Positions 1 through 6,275 of a stretch of DNA of 18,370 nt are shown one piece after another. The notes under the pieces are model-generated. The model saw only the letters and a list, made by a program, of their open reading frames with translations. It was not told the origin of the DNA and made no database searches. This DNA comes from Spirochaetaceae bacterium UBA1306. Lineage in GTDB: Bacteria; Spirochaetota; Spirochaetia; Treponematales; Rectinemataceae. Location: contig DBTW01000139.1 in NCBI GenBank assembly GCA_002307245.1, positions 1 to 18,370 on the forward strand, in the 5' to 3' direction. Both the position numbers and the translations under genes were made by a program. Each line of letters opens with the position of its first letter. Within the stretch, counting starts at the first letter, position 1.

Positions 1-1089
1 GTCCTGGTGCGGCCCAGCTACGTCCTCTCCGGCGCGGCCATGTGCGTTGCCTGGGACCGGGTCAGCCTCGCGAAGGCCCTGGGCGAGGCCGCGTCGATCT
101 CGGGCGATCACCCCGTCGTGATCACCAAGTTCATCGAGGACGCCAAGGAGGTCGAGATAGACGCGGTCGCCCACCGCGGCGAGATCCTCTTCCAGTGCAT
201 CACCGAGCACGTCGAGAACGCCGGCGTCCACTCGGGCGACGCCACCGTGGTCATGCCGCCGCAGCGCCTGTACATCGAGACCGTGCGCAAGGTCCGCAAG
301 GTCGCCGCGGACATCGCCCGGGCGCTGCGGATCACGGGCCCGTTCAACATCCAGTTCATCGCCAAGGACAACCGCGTCAGCGTGATCGAGTGCAACCTCA
401 GGGCCTCGCGATCCTTCCCCTTCTGCTCCAAGGTCGCGCGTGTGAACATGATCGAGCTCGCCACCAAGTCCATACTCGACGAGCCCGTGGAGAAGCCCGC
501 GCAATCGTCCCTCGACCTCGAGTGGGTGGGCGTCAAGGCGGCCCAGTTCAGCTTCTCGCGGCTCCACGGCACCGACCCGGTGCTCGGCGTCGAGATGTCC
601 TCCACGGGCGAGGTCGGCTGCATCGGCCGGGACCTCAACGACGCCTTCCTCAAGGCCCTCCTGTCGGTCGGCTACCGCGTGCCGAAGAAGCGCATCCTCC
701 TCAGCACCGGCCCCATGAGCGATAAGATCGAGTTCCTCGGCGACGCTAAGAGCCTCGCCGCGATGGGCTACGAGCTCTTCGCGTCCAAGGGCACGGCCAA
801 GTTCCTCATCGACAACGGCGTCGCGGCCACGGCCGTGCACTGGCCCCTCGAGAAGACGGAGCCGAACATTGCCACCATGCTGCGGATGCGCAAGTTCGAC
901 CTCGTGATCAACATCCCCAAGAACAACGGCGAGAAGGAGCTCAAGAACGACTACATCATCCGCAGGATGGCCATCGACTTCGACCTGCCCCTCGTCACCG
1001 ACATAAAGGTCGCGCGCCGCCTCACCGAGGCCCTGACCCAGTACCGCGAGCGCGGACTCGAGGTGAAGGCCTGGGAAGAGTACCGCTAG
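1..1089 (+). CDS. carB: Carbamoyl-phosphate synthase large subunit, C-terminal part (5'-truncated by window)
   Basis: CarB makes carbamoyl phosphate from bicarbonate, ammonia delivered by CarA, and two ATP, feeding pyrimidine and arginine synthesis. The frame is open to base 1 and begins inside the conserved VLVRPSYVLSGAAM segment of the second ATP-grasp half, so about 360 of the usual ~1070 residues are present. The GTG at base 7 is an internal valine, not a start. Next comes the ATP-grasp core with the signature IECNLRASRSFPF, where the E and N are metal/ATP ligands in the family. From about residue 235 the MGS-like allosteric domain follows, beginning ILLSTGPMSDK and ending AWEEYR. The 3' end is intact with a TAG stop. 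A NUDIX gene follows 43 bp later on the same strand. Identity is very secure. Confidence 0.97.
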   Translation, partial: VLVRPSYVLSGAAMCVAWDRVSLAKALGEAASISGDHPVVITKFIEDAKEVEIDAVAHRGEILFQCITEHVENAGVHSGDATVVMPPQRLYIETVRKVRKVAADIARALRITGPFNIQFIAKDNRVSVIECNLRASRSFPFCSKVARVNMIELATKSILDEPVEKPAQSSLDLEWVGVKAAQFSFSRLHGTDPVLGVEMSSTGEVGCIGRDLNDAFLKALLSVGYRVPKKRILLSTGPMSDKIEFLGDAKSLAAMGYELFASKGTAKFLIDNGVAATAVHWPLEKTEPNIATMLRMRKFDLVINIPKNNGEKELKNDYIIRRMAIDFDLPLVTDIKVARRLTEALTQYRERGLEVKAWEEYR

Positions 1090-1132
1090 GGGGCGAAGGC
1101 ATGCGCAATTTACTAAGCGCTGCGGCAATGAT

Positions 1133-1705
1133 ATGAAAGGCCCGGCAGGTTTTCGCCTATGCCCCTCCTGCGGCGCCGCCGCGGGCCCGGGCGGGCTCGC
1201 GTTCAGCGAGGGTAAGATATGGCGCTGCGAGGCCTGCGGCTTTCAGTATTTCCACAATGTCGCCACAGCTGCCGGGCTCATCATCGACCGCTCCGGCGAG
1301 ATACTCTTCGTCGAAAGGGCCATGGAGCCGCGTAAAGGCAAGCTGGGCCTGCCCGGCGGCTTCGTCGATCCCGGCGAGAGCGCCGAGGAAGGCGCGATGC
1401 GCGAATCCAGGGAGGAGATTGGCTGGGCGCCCCCCTCCCTGTCCTTCCTCGCGAGCTTCCCCAACGTCTACGAGTTCAACGGAATCTCGTACAATACCTG
1501 CGACCTATATTTCTATTACAGGTTCCCCGATGGTTCGCGGCCACCCAGCCTCGCATTAGGCGATGGAGAAGCCTTGGCCGTAAAGGCTGTCAGGCTATCG
1601 GAGCTGCGCGAGGAGGACCTCGCCTTCCCGTCCCTCGTCCGGGCCCTGCGGGCCTACGCCGGTTCGCTTATTCGGCCAGGGAATAAGGCTTCACCCCATG
1701 GGTGA
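1133..1705 (+). CDS. Zinc-ribbon NUDIX hydrolase
   Basis: A 190-residue hydrolase of nucleoside-diphosphate-X compounds; the exact substrate (ADP-ribose, NADH or a nucleotide) cannot be told from sequence. Residues ~10-40 hold two CxxC pairs (CPSCG and CEACGF), a zinc ribbon as in NudC-like and related NUDIX proteins. The NUDIX box follows at ~residues 79-101: G-x5-E-x7-RE-x-REEIGW, with the metal-binding REx2EE core intact. The C-terminus is short and shows no extra domain. The ATG at 1133 lacks a good Shine-Dalgarno site, and no other in-frame start fits better because the zinc ribbon begins about ten residues in. It lies 43 bp after carB and may be co-transcribed. The end of the frame contains a small CTTATTC/GAATAAG hairpin (1667-1687) with no T-run after it. 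Confidence 0.88.
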   Translation: MKGPAGFRLCPSCGAAAGPGGLAFSEGKIWRCEACGFQYFHNVATAAGLIIDRSGEILFVERAMEPRKGKLGLPGGFVDPGESAEEGAMRESREEIGWAPPSLSFLASFPNVYEFNGISYNTCDLYFYYRFPDGSRPPSLALGDGEALAVKAVRLSELREEDLAFPSLVRALRAYAGSLIRPGNKASPHG

Positions 1706-1750
1706 TGGCGGATCTATATAGTTCGCAGACCGTCTCGACGTCTTAACCTA

Positions 1751-1800
1751 TCAGGATCTGCCGCTTCTCCAAGCTTCGTTCCATCATGGAAGGATCCTGG
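1751..1800. repeat. Nested dyad between convergent genes
   Basis: CAGGATC (1752-1758) is mirrored by GATCCTG (1793-1799), and this pair encloses a tight hairpin TTCCA-TCA-TGGAA (1779-1791). It lies in the 134-bp gap between the convergent NUDIX and OadG-like genes, where 3'-end structures are expected. Neither side has a clean T-run, so a factor-independent terminator is not demonstrated. The rest of the gap shows nothing recognisable. Confidence 0.3.
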
Positions 1801-1839
1801 CATGCAAGGCCATAAGGCTCAATCTGCCCGTGGAGGACG

Positions 1840-1992
1840 CTATTCCGACTTCTTCCCCAGCCTGTTCGATACGGCAATGATAAGGAAGAACACCGCTAGG
1901 GTCGTGAATACGCCGATGAGGCCGCCGGCGCTCACCGCCAAGGCCTGAACGGTCGTGCTCGCGCCCTGAAGATCCGAAATTAGGGATTCCAT
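1840..1992 (-). CDS. Small OadG-like (gamma) subunit of a sodium-pumping decarboxylase
   Basis: A 50-residue single-pass membrane peptide starting MESLISDL and ending NRLGKKSE. A hydrophobic span at ~residues 22-42 (GGLIGVFTTLAVFFLIIAVSN) is followed by a basic RLGKK end, the shape of OadG/gamma chains, which anchor and assemble oxaloacetate/methylmalonyl-CoA-type decarboxylase complexes. It starts 11 bp after the oadB stop, with a strong ribosome-binding site (AAGGGGG about 7 nt before the ATG), so it is translated from the oadB message. It is shorter than typical OadG (~80 residues) and lacks the usual Pro/Ala-rich tail. The assignment rests on topology and position beside oadB rather than on a strong motif; an unrelated small membrane protein remains possible. 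Confidence 0.72.
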   Translation of the reverse strand: MESLISDLQGASTTVQALAVSAGGLIGVFTTLAVFFLIIAVSNRLGKKSE

Positions 1993-2003
1993 AATCTGCC
2001 CCC

Positions 2004-3137
2004 TTACTTGGCCAGGAGCGGCACGAGGGCCAGGACCATGCCGCCCGCGATGACCGAGCCGACCTGGCCCGACACGTTCGAGCCAATGGCGTGCATGAGG
2101 ATGATGTTGCCCTTTTCTTCCTCGTTGGCCAGCTTCTGCACGATACGCGCCGACATCGGGAAGGCCGAGATGCCGCAGGCCCCGATCATTGGGTTGATTC
2201 TCTTCCTTGCGGGCAAGAAGAGATTGACGAATTTCGCGAAGAGGACGCCGCCCGCCGTATCGAAGACGAAGGCCACGAGGCCCATGCCCATGATCATGAG
2301 GGTCTTGAGGTCGAGGAAGTTGGCGGCCGTCATGCTGGAGCCGATCGTGATGCCGAGGAGCAGGGTCACGAGATAGGCGAGCTCGTTCTGCGCGGTGCTG
2401 GACAGGCGCTCGAGGACTCCGCACTCGCGGATGAGGTTGCCGAACATGAGGCTGCCGATGAGGGGCACGGAGATCGGCGCGACGAAGCCCGCTATGGCCG
2501 TGACGACGATCGGGAAGGCGATCTTGAGCCACTGGGGCACGTTGGACTCGCGGTACTCCATGTGGATGCGCCGCTCCTTCCGGGTGGTAAGGAGCTTGAT
2601 GACCGGCGGCTGGATGAGGGGCACGAGGGACATGTACGAGTAGGCGGCGACCGAAATGGCCGCCAGGTACTTCGGCGCGAATAGGTTCGCGACGAAGATG
2701 CTCGTCGGGCCGTCGGCCGCGCCGATGATGCCGATCGAGGCCGCCTCCCGAAGGCTGAAATTGAAGGGCGGCAGGGTCGCGATGATCATCGTCGCGAAGA
2801 TGCCGAACTGGGCTGCCGCGCCGAAGAAGATCATGACCGGGTTCTTGAAGAGAGGGCCGAAGTCGATCATCGCGCCGACCGCGATGAAGATGAGCAGGGG
2901 GAAGAGCTCGGTCCTGATGCCGGCGTCATAGAGGACAGAGAGGAAGCCCGGCTCGCCGCCGTAGCTTAAGACCGCCGATAGCGGCAGATTGGTCAGGATC
3001 GCGCCGAAGCCGATGGGTAAGAGGAGCATGGGCTCGTAGCCCTTCTTGACGGCCAGCCAGATGAGGACTAGGCCCACGGCGTACATGACGAAGTTCTGCC
3101 AGGTCACGGAAGTGAAGCCGACAAGTAAGTCTTGCAT
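2004..3137 (-). CDS. oadB: Sodium ion-translocating decarboxylase beta subunit (OadB/GcdB/MmdB family)
   Basis: The 377-residue integral membrane subunit couples decarboxylation of a carboxybiotin carrier to Na+ export; length is normal for the family. Conserved blocks include the N-terminal QNFVMYAVGLVLIWLAVKKGYEP, GAMIDFGPL (~88-95) and IGAADGPTSIF (~137-147), whose Asp142 matches the Na+/proton-site Asp of the family. SNVSGQVGSVIAGG lies near the C-terminus. About ten hydrophobic segments are visible. The ATG at 3137 has GGAG about 9 nt upstream; an ATG 4 bp earlier is in another frame. A promoter lies just upstream (3158-3187). The OadG-like gene follows after 11 bp. No alpha (carboxyltransferase) or biotin-carrier gene is in the window, so the substrate cannot be assigned. 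Confidence 0.95.
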   Translation of the reverse strand: MQDLLVGFTSVTWQNFVMYAVGLVLIWLAVKKGYEPMLLLPIGFGAILTNLPLSAVLSYGGEPGFLSVLYDAGIRTELFPLLIFIAVGAMIDFGPLFKNPVMIFFGAAAQFGIFATMIIATLPPFNFSLREAASIGIIGAADGPTSIFVANLFAPKYLAAISVAAYSYMSLVPLIQPPVIKLLTTRKERRIHMEYRESNVPQWLKIAFPIVVTAIAGFVAPISVPLIGSLMFGNLIRECGVLERLSSTAQNELAYLVTLLLGITIGSSMTAANFLDLKTLMIMGMGLVAFVFDTAGGVLFAKFVNLFLPARKRINPMIGACGISAFPMSARIVQKLANEEEKGNIILMHAIGSNVSGQVGSVIAGGMVLALVPLLAK

Positions 3138-3157
3138 CCATTATTCTCCGGAGGCCG

Positions 3158-3187
3158 AGTATAGACCGAGAGGATGCCCTTAGCCAA
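3158..3187 (-). promoter_or_regulatory. Predicted sigma-70-type promoter for oadB
   Basis: On the minus strand TTGGCT (3182-3187) and TATACT (3158-3163) are separated by 18 bp. Transcription would start about 13 nt ahead of a leader holding the GGAG ribosome-binding site of oadB. The site sits in the 66-bp gap after the exported-protein gene, suggesting oadB and its partner can be transcribed independently. Confidence 0.5.
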
Positions 3188-3203
3188 GAACGAGGGGGAG
3201 GAC

Positions 3204-4373
3204 CTAGGCCTGGATTCGAACCGCTCTCACCTTGAGATCGCGCCTGTCGGCCGCGAAGTCGTCCCAGCTCGTCTCCTTGCCCTCGGAGAAGACCGAGAAG
3301 ACGAGGCGTCCCGCATCATCGAAGGCGGGCACGACGGTCGCGCGGAGGCCCTCGCCCATGATGGCGTAGGCCGAATCGGGATTGGCGAGGAGATCGAGAT
3401 AGAGGGCGGCGCGCAGGGCCGAGAGGGCTATGCCGCGCCCGTCGTAGCGGGGGAAGTCCGAGTAGACGATCTTGCCGACCTCGCCCTTGTCGTCGGTGAA
3501 GGCGGCGGCCGCGTCGGGCGCGAGGGCGATCTCGCGAGAGGCCGTCTCGCCCGAGGCTCCGAGCTCGAGGATGAGGGCTTCAGCCGAGGAAGCCTTGTCG
3601 ATCGCCGCGGCGATACGGGCGGGGCGCGGGCCTTTATCGGAAGGGTCGGCCTGGGCGCCGAAGGCGGGCAGGCCGGGCGCGGCCGCGAGGGCGATCCTGG
3701 CCTGGGGCGAGCTTAGGGGTGCAGCCGGCGCGGCGGACTGCTCCGCGAGTGCGGGAGCGGCCGAGCGAAGCTCTGCGACGTAATCGGAGCCCTTGCCGCC
3801 GAAGCGGAACACGAGGCCCCAATCGAAGGAACGGCTCGTGGAATCGACTATATCGGCGAAGGAGAGGAGAAGGATGCGATAGATCATGTCGGAGAAGAAG
3901 AGGCCCTTCTTTACGACGGCGCCATACATGACCACGTCGGCCCGGGAGCCCGAGCCGGAAGGATAGAAGGAGATATAGCAGGAAGGATCGTCCTCGAGGA
4001 GAATCCGGGCTTGGAGGATATAATTGCCCTTGGCATTGCTGCGTTGGACGAAGCATGATCCCCGGCCGGGCTGGCTGGGATCCGATGCGTTGGGATTGAG
4101 GAATTGCACGACGAAATCTGTGCTGCGCTTATCCACGCGGACGGTAACCATGCCGGCGGAGGATTGGAGACGCTTTTCGCCATAATTGACGGCGACGTCC
4201 TTCGTTGCGCCAATCACATAGGAAAAAAGCTTGCCTCGAAGGTCCGCATTGTCGGGAAAACCCTTGGAGATGAACTTTTCGATTGTTGGAGAGGCGTCAG
4301 CGACGCCGATCGCGGGGAGAAGAAGCAAGCCCAGGGCTAGCAAAGCAATGGAAGTCCTGTTTGGTCTATGCAA
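3204..4373 (-). CDS. Exported protein of unknown function, TTG start
   Basis: A 389-residue protein not matched to a known family. Residues 1-27 form a Sec signal peptide: HRPNR, a Leu-rich core (IALLALGLLLLPAIG), then VADA ahead of a probable signal peptidase I site. The mature N-terminal domain (~28-200) is mixed beta-rich, with segments such as MVTVRVDKRSTDFVVQF and two cysteines (107 and 132) that could form a disulphide. An Ala/Pro-rich linker spans ~203-255. A C-terminal domain (~256-389) ends KVRAVRIQA. TTG at 4373 is chosen because GGAG lies 8 nt upstream, the signal peptide starts there, and a good promoter (4446-4475) lies inside the longer frame that would begin at 4598. It is upstream of oadB, with a 66-bp gap. 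No catalytic motif is visible; function is unknown. Confidence 0.8.
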   Translation of the reverse strand: MHRPNRTSIALLALGLLLLPAIGVADASPTIEKFISKGFPDNADLRGKLFSYVIGATKDVAVNYGEKRLQSSAGMVTVRVDKRSTDFVVQFLNPNASDPSQPGRGSCFVQRSNAKGNYILQARILLEDDPSCYISFYPSGSGSRADVVMYGAVVKKGLFFSDMIYRILLLSFADIVDSTSRSFDWGLVFRFGGKGSDYVAELRSAAPALAEQSAAPAAPLSSPQARIALAAAPGLPAFGAQADPSDKGPRPARIAAAIDKASSAEALILELGASGETASREIALAPDAAAAFTDDKGEVGKIVYSDFPRYDGRGIALSALRAALYLDLLANPDSAYAIMGEGLRATVVPAFDDAGRLVFSVFSEGKETSWDDFAADRRDLKVRAVRIQA

Positions 4374-4381
4374 CTTTTTGT

Positions 4382-4385
4382 CTCC
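4382..4385 (-). promoter_or_regulatory. Ribosome-binding site deciding the TTG start
   Basis: GGAG on the minus strand followed by 8 nt (ACAAAAAG) and TTG at 4373. No ATG or GTG in this frame between here and the signal peptide is a competitor. It sets the start of the exported protein just before its signal peptide. Confidence 0.6.
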
Positions 4386-4445
4386 GAAATCTTCGCCACT
4401 GCGGGCTGTTTTTTTGCCTGACTGCGTAAGCCTTTCCACTGGCTC

Positions 4446-4475
4446 ATTATAGCACACTTTAGTTACCAATGACCA
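4446..4475 (-). promoter_or_regulatory. Predicted promoter for the exported-protein gene
   Basis: On the minus strand a perfect TATAAT (4446-4451) carries an extended -10 TGC (GTGCTATAAT), and TGGTCA (4470-4475, 4 of 6 matches to the -35) lies 18 bp upstream. The predicted RNA starts near 4439, giving a leader of about 65 nt before the TTG at 4373. Confidence 0.65.
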
Positions 4476-4698
4476 GTATTCTATATATCTGTAATTCCTT
4501 ATTAAGGTTCCTCGAAGCTTGTTGGAAGAATGATGATTGAGTGGAGAGACTATTTTAGCAAAAAGGCCGCCCTTAAAGAATGATTTTTTCGAACCCACCC
4601 CACGATAGTGGAGTTTTTTAATTTCTATTCCTATATCAAATTACTATTATTTTCACAATCTTCGATGAACTACGTTCCTATTATTTTTGAGGACGGGC

Positions 4699-4708
4699 GT
4701 GCTAGATT
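4699..4708 (+). promoter_or_regulatory. Predicted extended -10 promoter for mnmA
   Basis: GTGCTAGATT contains TG-n-TAGATT, 8 nt before the ATG at 4717, so the transcript would carry almost no leader. No good -35 is seen at the right distance; the extended -10 may compensate. The competing reading is that this GTG is itself the mnmA start, with GAGG 6 nt upstream; both cannot be true on the same transcript. Confidence 0.4.
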
Positions 4709-4716
4709 CAACAAAG

Positions 4717-5859
4717 ATGGAGCGAAAAGACAAAGTAGCGGTCGGACTCTCGGGCGGAGTCGATTCAGCCGTAGCCGCGGCCCTTCTTCTCGAACAAGGC
4801 TATTCAGTCGTCGGCATCACCATGAAAATATGGAGCGGATCGATTGCAATACGCGAAACGACAAAACAGGCTTGCTATGGGCCCGACGAGGCCAAGGATA
4901 TCGCCGCCTGCGAGAAACTCTGCGCGTCCCTCGGCATCGACTATAAAGCTATTGACCTGACAGCCGAATACGAGGCGCGGGTCATCGAGTATTTCAAGCG
5001 CGAGTATTTGGCGGGACGAACGCCAAATCCTTGCATTATATGCAATAGTGAATTGAAATTCGGATTCCTTGTCGATAGGGCCCAGGCCCTCGGCTTCGAT
5101 TTCAAGTATTTCGCGACAGGGCATTACGCAAGGATCGAGCGCAGTTCATTGGGGGGGGCTCGGCTTCGAACGGCAAAGGATCCCGCCAAGGATCAGAGCT
5201 ATTTTCTATATAGACTCGGTCCGGAGACTTTATCTCAGGTCCTCTTTCCCCTGGGAGAACTGACGAAAGGCGAAGTCCGCGAAAAAGCTCGCCGCATCGG
5301 CCTCGAACTAGCAGATAAGCCCGAAAGCCAGGATTTCATCGCAGGCGGGGATTATTCGGCCCTTTTTGCGGATAAAGCGCCCAAAGCCGGGGATATCGTC
5401 GATGTCGAGGGCAATATCCTGGGACGGCATCGGGGTCTCCCATACTATACGATCGGCCAAAGGCGAGGTTTGGGCATCGGGGCGCGTGGAGGCCGAGCCG
5501 AGGAGGACGGAGCAGAGCCTCTCTACGTCATCGCCCTCGATCCCGATAGGAACCGAGTCGTGGTCGGACCGAATCGAGGGCTTTTCGCCGACGGCCTCGT
5601 CGCTTCCGATTTCCGCTTCTACGCGGGGACCGAGCTCAAGCTCGAGCCAGCGGGACCTGCCAAGGGGCGATACCGAGGCTTCGCGAAGATCCGTCAAAAC
5701 CATCGAGCCGTGCCCTGCTCCTTCCTCCCATCGCCCGAGGGGGGCTGCCACGTCGATTTCGACGAAAGCCAGAGAGCCCTGGCCCCCGGCCAATCGGTCG
5801 TGATCTACGACGTAGAGGGCTACGTGCTGGGCGGCGGGATCATCGAGGGCGCGATCTGA
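4717..5859 (+). CDS. mnmA: tRNA-specific 2-thiouridylase
   Basis: A 380-residue enzyme that activates U34 of Lys/Glu/Gln tRNAs with ATP and inserts sulphur to give 2-thiouridine. The PP-loop SGGVDS (residues 12-17) opens the protein. ACYGPDEAKDI (52-62), GRTPNPCIICNSELKF (100-115, with Cys106 and Cys109), FATGHYARI, KDQSYFLYRL and the C-terminal GLPYYTIGQRRGLGIG beta-barrel region are all typical. One oddity is that the motif normally reading ESQDICFI reads ESQDFIAGGDY (203-213), so the usual second active-site cysteine is absent. The ATG at 4717 gives the usual short N-terminus; GTG 4699 (with GAGG upstream) and TTG 4687 are in-frame alternatives. The first half is lower in GC than neighbouring genes. 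ssrA follows 67 bp later. Confidence 0.95.
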   Translation: MERKDKVAVGLSGGVDSAVAAALLLEQGYSVVGITMKIWSGSIAIRETTKQACYGPDEAKDIAACEKLCASLGIDYKAIDLTAEYEARVIEYFKREYLAGRTPNPCIICNSELKFGFLVDRAQALGFDFKYFATGHYARIERSSLGGARLRTAKDPAKDQSYFLYRLGPETLSQVLFPLGELTKGEVREKARRIGLELADKPESQDFIAGGDYSALFADKAPKAGDIVDVEGNILGRHRGLPYYTIGQRRGLGIGARGGRAEEDGAEPLYVIALDPDRNRVVVGPNRGLFADGLVASDFRFYAGTELKLEPAGPAKGRYRGFAKIRQNHRAVPCSFLPSPEGGCHVDFDESQRALAPGQSVVIYDVEGYVLGGGIIEGAI

Positions 5860-5892
5860 GGTCCAGGCCCTTCCTTGACCTCAGGCGCTTTT
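5856..5892 (+). terminator. Possible mnmA terminator overlapping the ssrA promoter
   Basis: CTGAGGTC (5856-5863, including the mnmA stop codon) is perfectly mirrored by GACCTCAG (5877-5884) across a 13-nt loop, followed by GCGCTTTT. The stem is 8 bp and the T-run is short. The 3' arm contains part of the predicted ssrA -35 box, so terminator and promoter share bases. Confidence 0.45.
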
Positions 5893-5903
5893 ACCCGTAT
5901 TGT
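5875..5903 (+). promoter_or_regulatory. Predicted promoter for ssrA
   Basis: TTGACC (5875-5880) and TATTGT (5898-5903) with a 17-bp spacer. RNA would start near 5910, leaving a ~17-nt 5' leader for RNase P to remove before the mature 5' end at 5927. A 7-bp dyad CTTTTAC (5888-5894) / GTAAAAG (5902-5908) straddles the -10 box. Confidence 0.55.
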
Positions 5904-5926
5904 AAAAGTAAGGATTCATCCCTTCC

Positions 5927-6275
5927 GGGGGTGCACCGGTTTCGACTCGTGCGGTCCGGATCGTGGGTTGCAGGTGGAGCCGCCGATCTCCTGATTCGGC
6001 AAACTCTTTAGTTGCCAACAACGACAACTACGCTCTCGCTGCGTAAGTAGTGAAAGCCGCGTCCCCGGCTGCGCCGCCTTGAGCGGCCGGAGGGCACGTA
6101 ACCGACCGAGGCTCGCTCGTTTTCCGGCCCGAAGGGAAGCGAGGACTAAATCGGGATACGAGCGGGAAAGCGCGCCGATCCGCGAACCCCACTTCGACAA
6201 CTTAAAAGGCCGGACAAACCTGTAGACGCTCGCGGTACGCGCTCGAGGACGGGAGTTCGACTCTCCCCACCTCCA
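5927..6275 (+). ncRNA. ssrA: Transfer-messenger RNA (tmRNA), one-piece form
   Basis: tmRNA rescues stalled ribosomes with SmpB and tags the unfinished protein for proteolysis. The 5' end GGGGGTG (5927-5933), followed by CACCGGTTTCGAC, pairs with CACCTCC (6268-6274) to form a 7-bp acceptor stem with one G-U pair. The T-arm GGGAG-TTCGACT-CTCCC (6251-6267) abuts it, and A6275 is the discriminator base. CCA is not encoded: the next bases are AAG, so it must be added by nucleotidyltransferase. The tag frame begins at 6014 after TAGTT and encodes ANNDNYALAA. Length (349 nt) is normal. The region from 6050 to 6235 is GC-rich with several self-complementary stretches where pseudoknots are expected; I did not fold it. 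Confidence 0.97.
6014..6046 (+). other. tmRNA tag-peptide reading frame
   Basis: Resume codon GCC followed by AAC AAC GAC AAC TAC GCT CTC GCT GCG and TAA, giving the tag ANNDNYALAA (a further alanine comes from the charged tmRNA). The YALAA end is the classic ClpXP/SspB-type degron end. Further in-frame stops follow the TAA. Confidence 0.93.

Larger units (their letters stand above)
4374..4716. other. AT-rich divergent spacer between the exported-protein gene and mnmA
   Basis: These 343 bp hold no supported gene. They are visibly richer in A and T than the flanking DNA, especially 4440-4690. They contain the minus-strand promoter at 4446-4475, the plus-strand extended -10 at 4699-4708, and a perfect 11-bp dyad CCTTA-T-TAAGG at 4497-4507 just upstream of the minus-strand promoter, a possible operator. 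A weak GAGG (4689-4692) precedes a GTG at 4699 that could be an alternative mnmA start. Nothing else recognisable was seen. Confidence 0.5.

Noticed and set aside
1667..1687. CTTATTC/GAATAAG hairpin as terminator of the NUDIX gene
   Set aside because: It lies inside the coding end, has a short stem and is not followed by a T-run.
3174..3716. Long open frame on the plus strand opposite the exported-protein gene
   Set aside because: Low-complexity Glu/Gly/Arg product typical of the antisense of a GC-rich gene; no ribosome-binding site or family motif.
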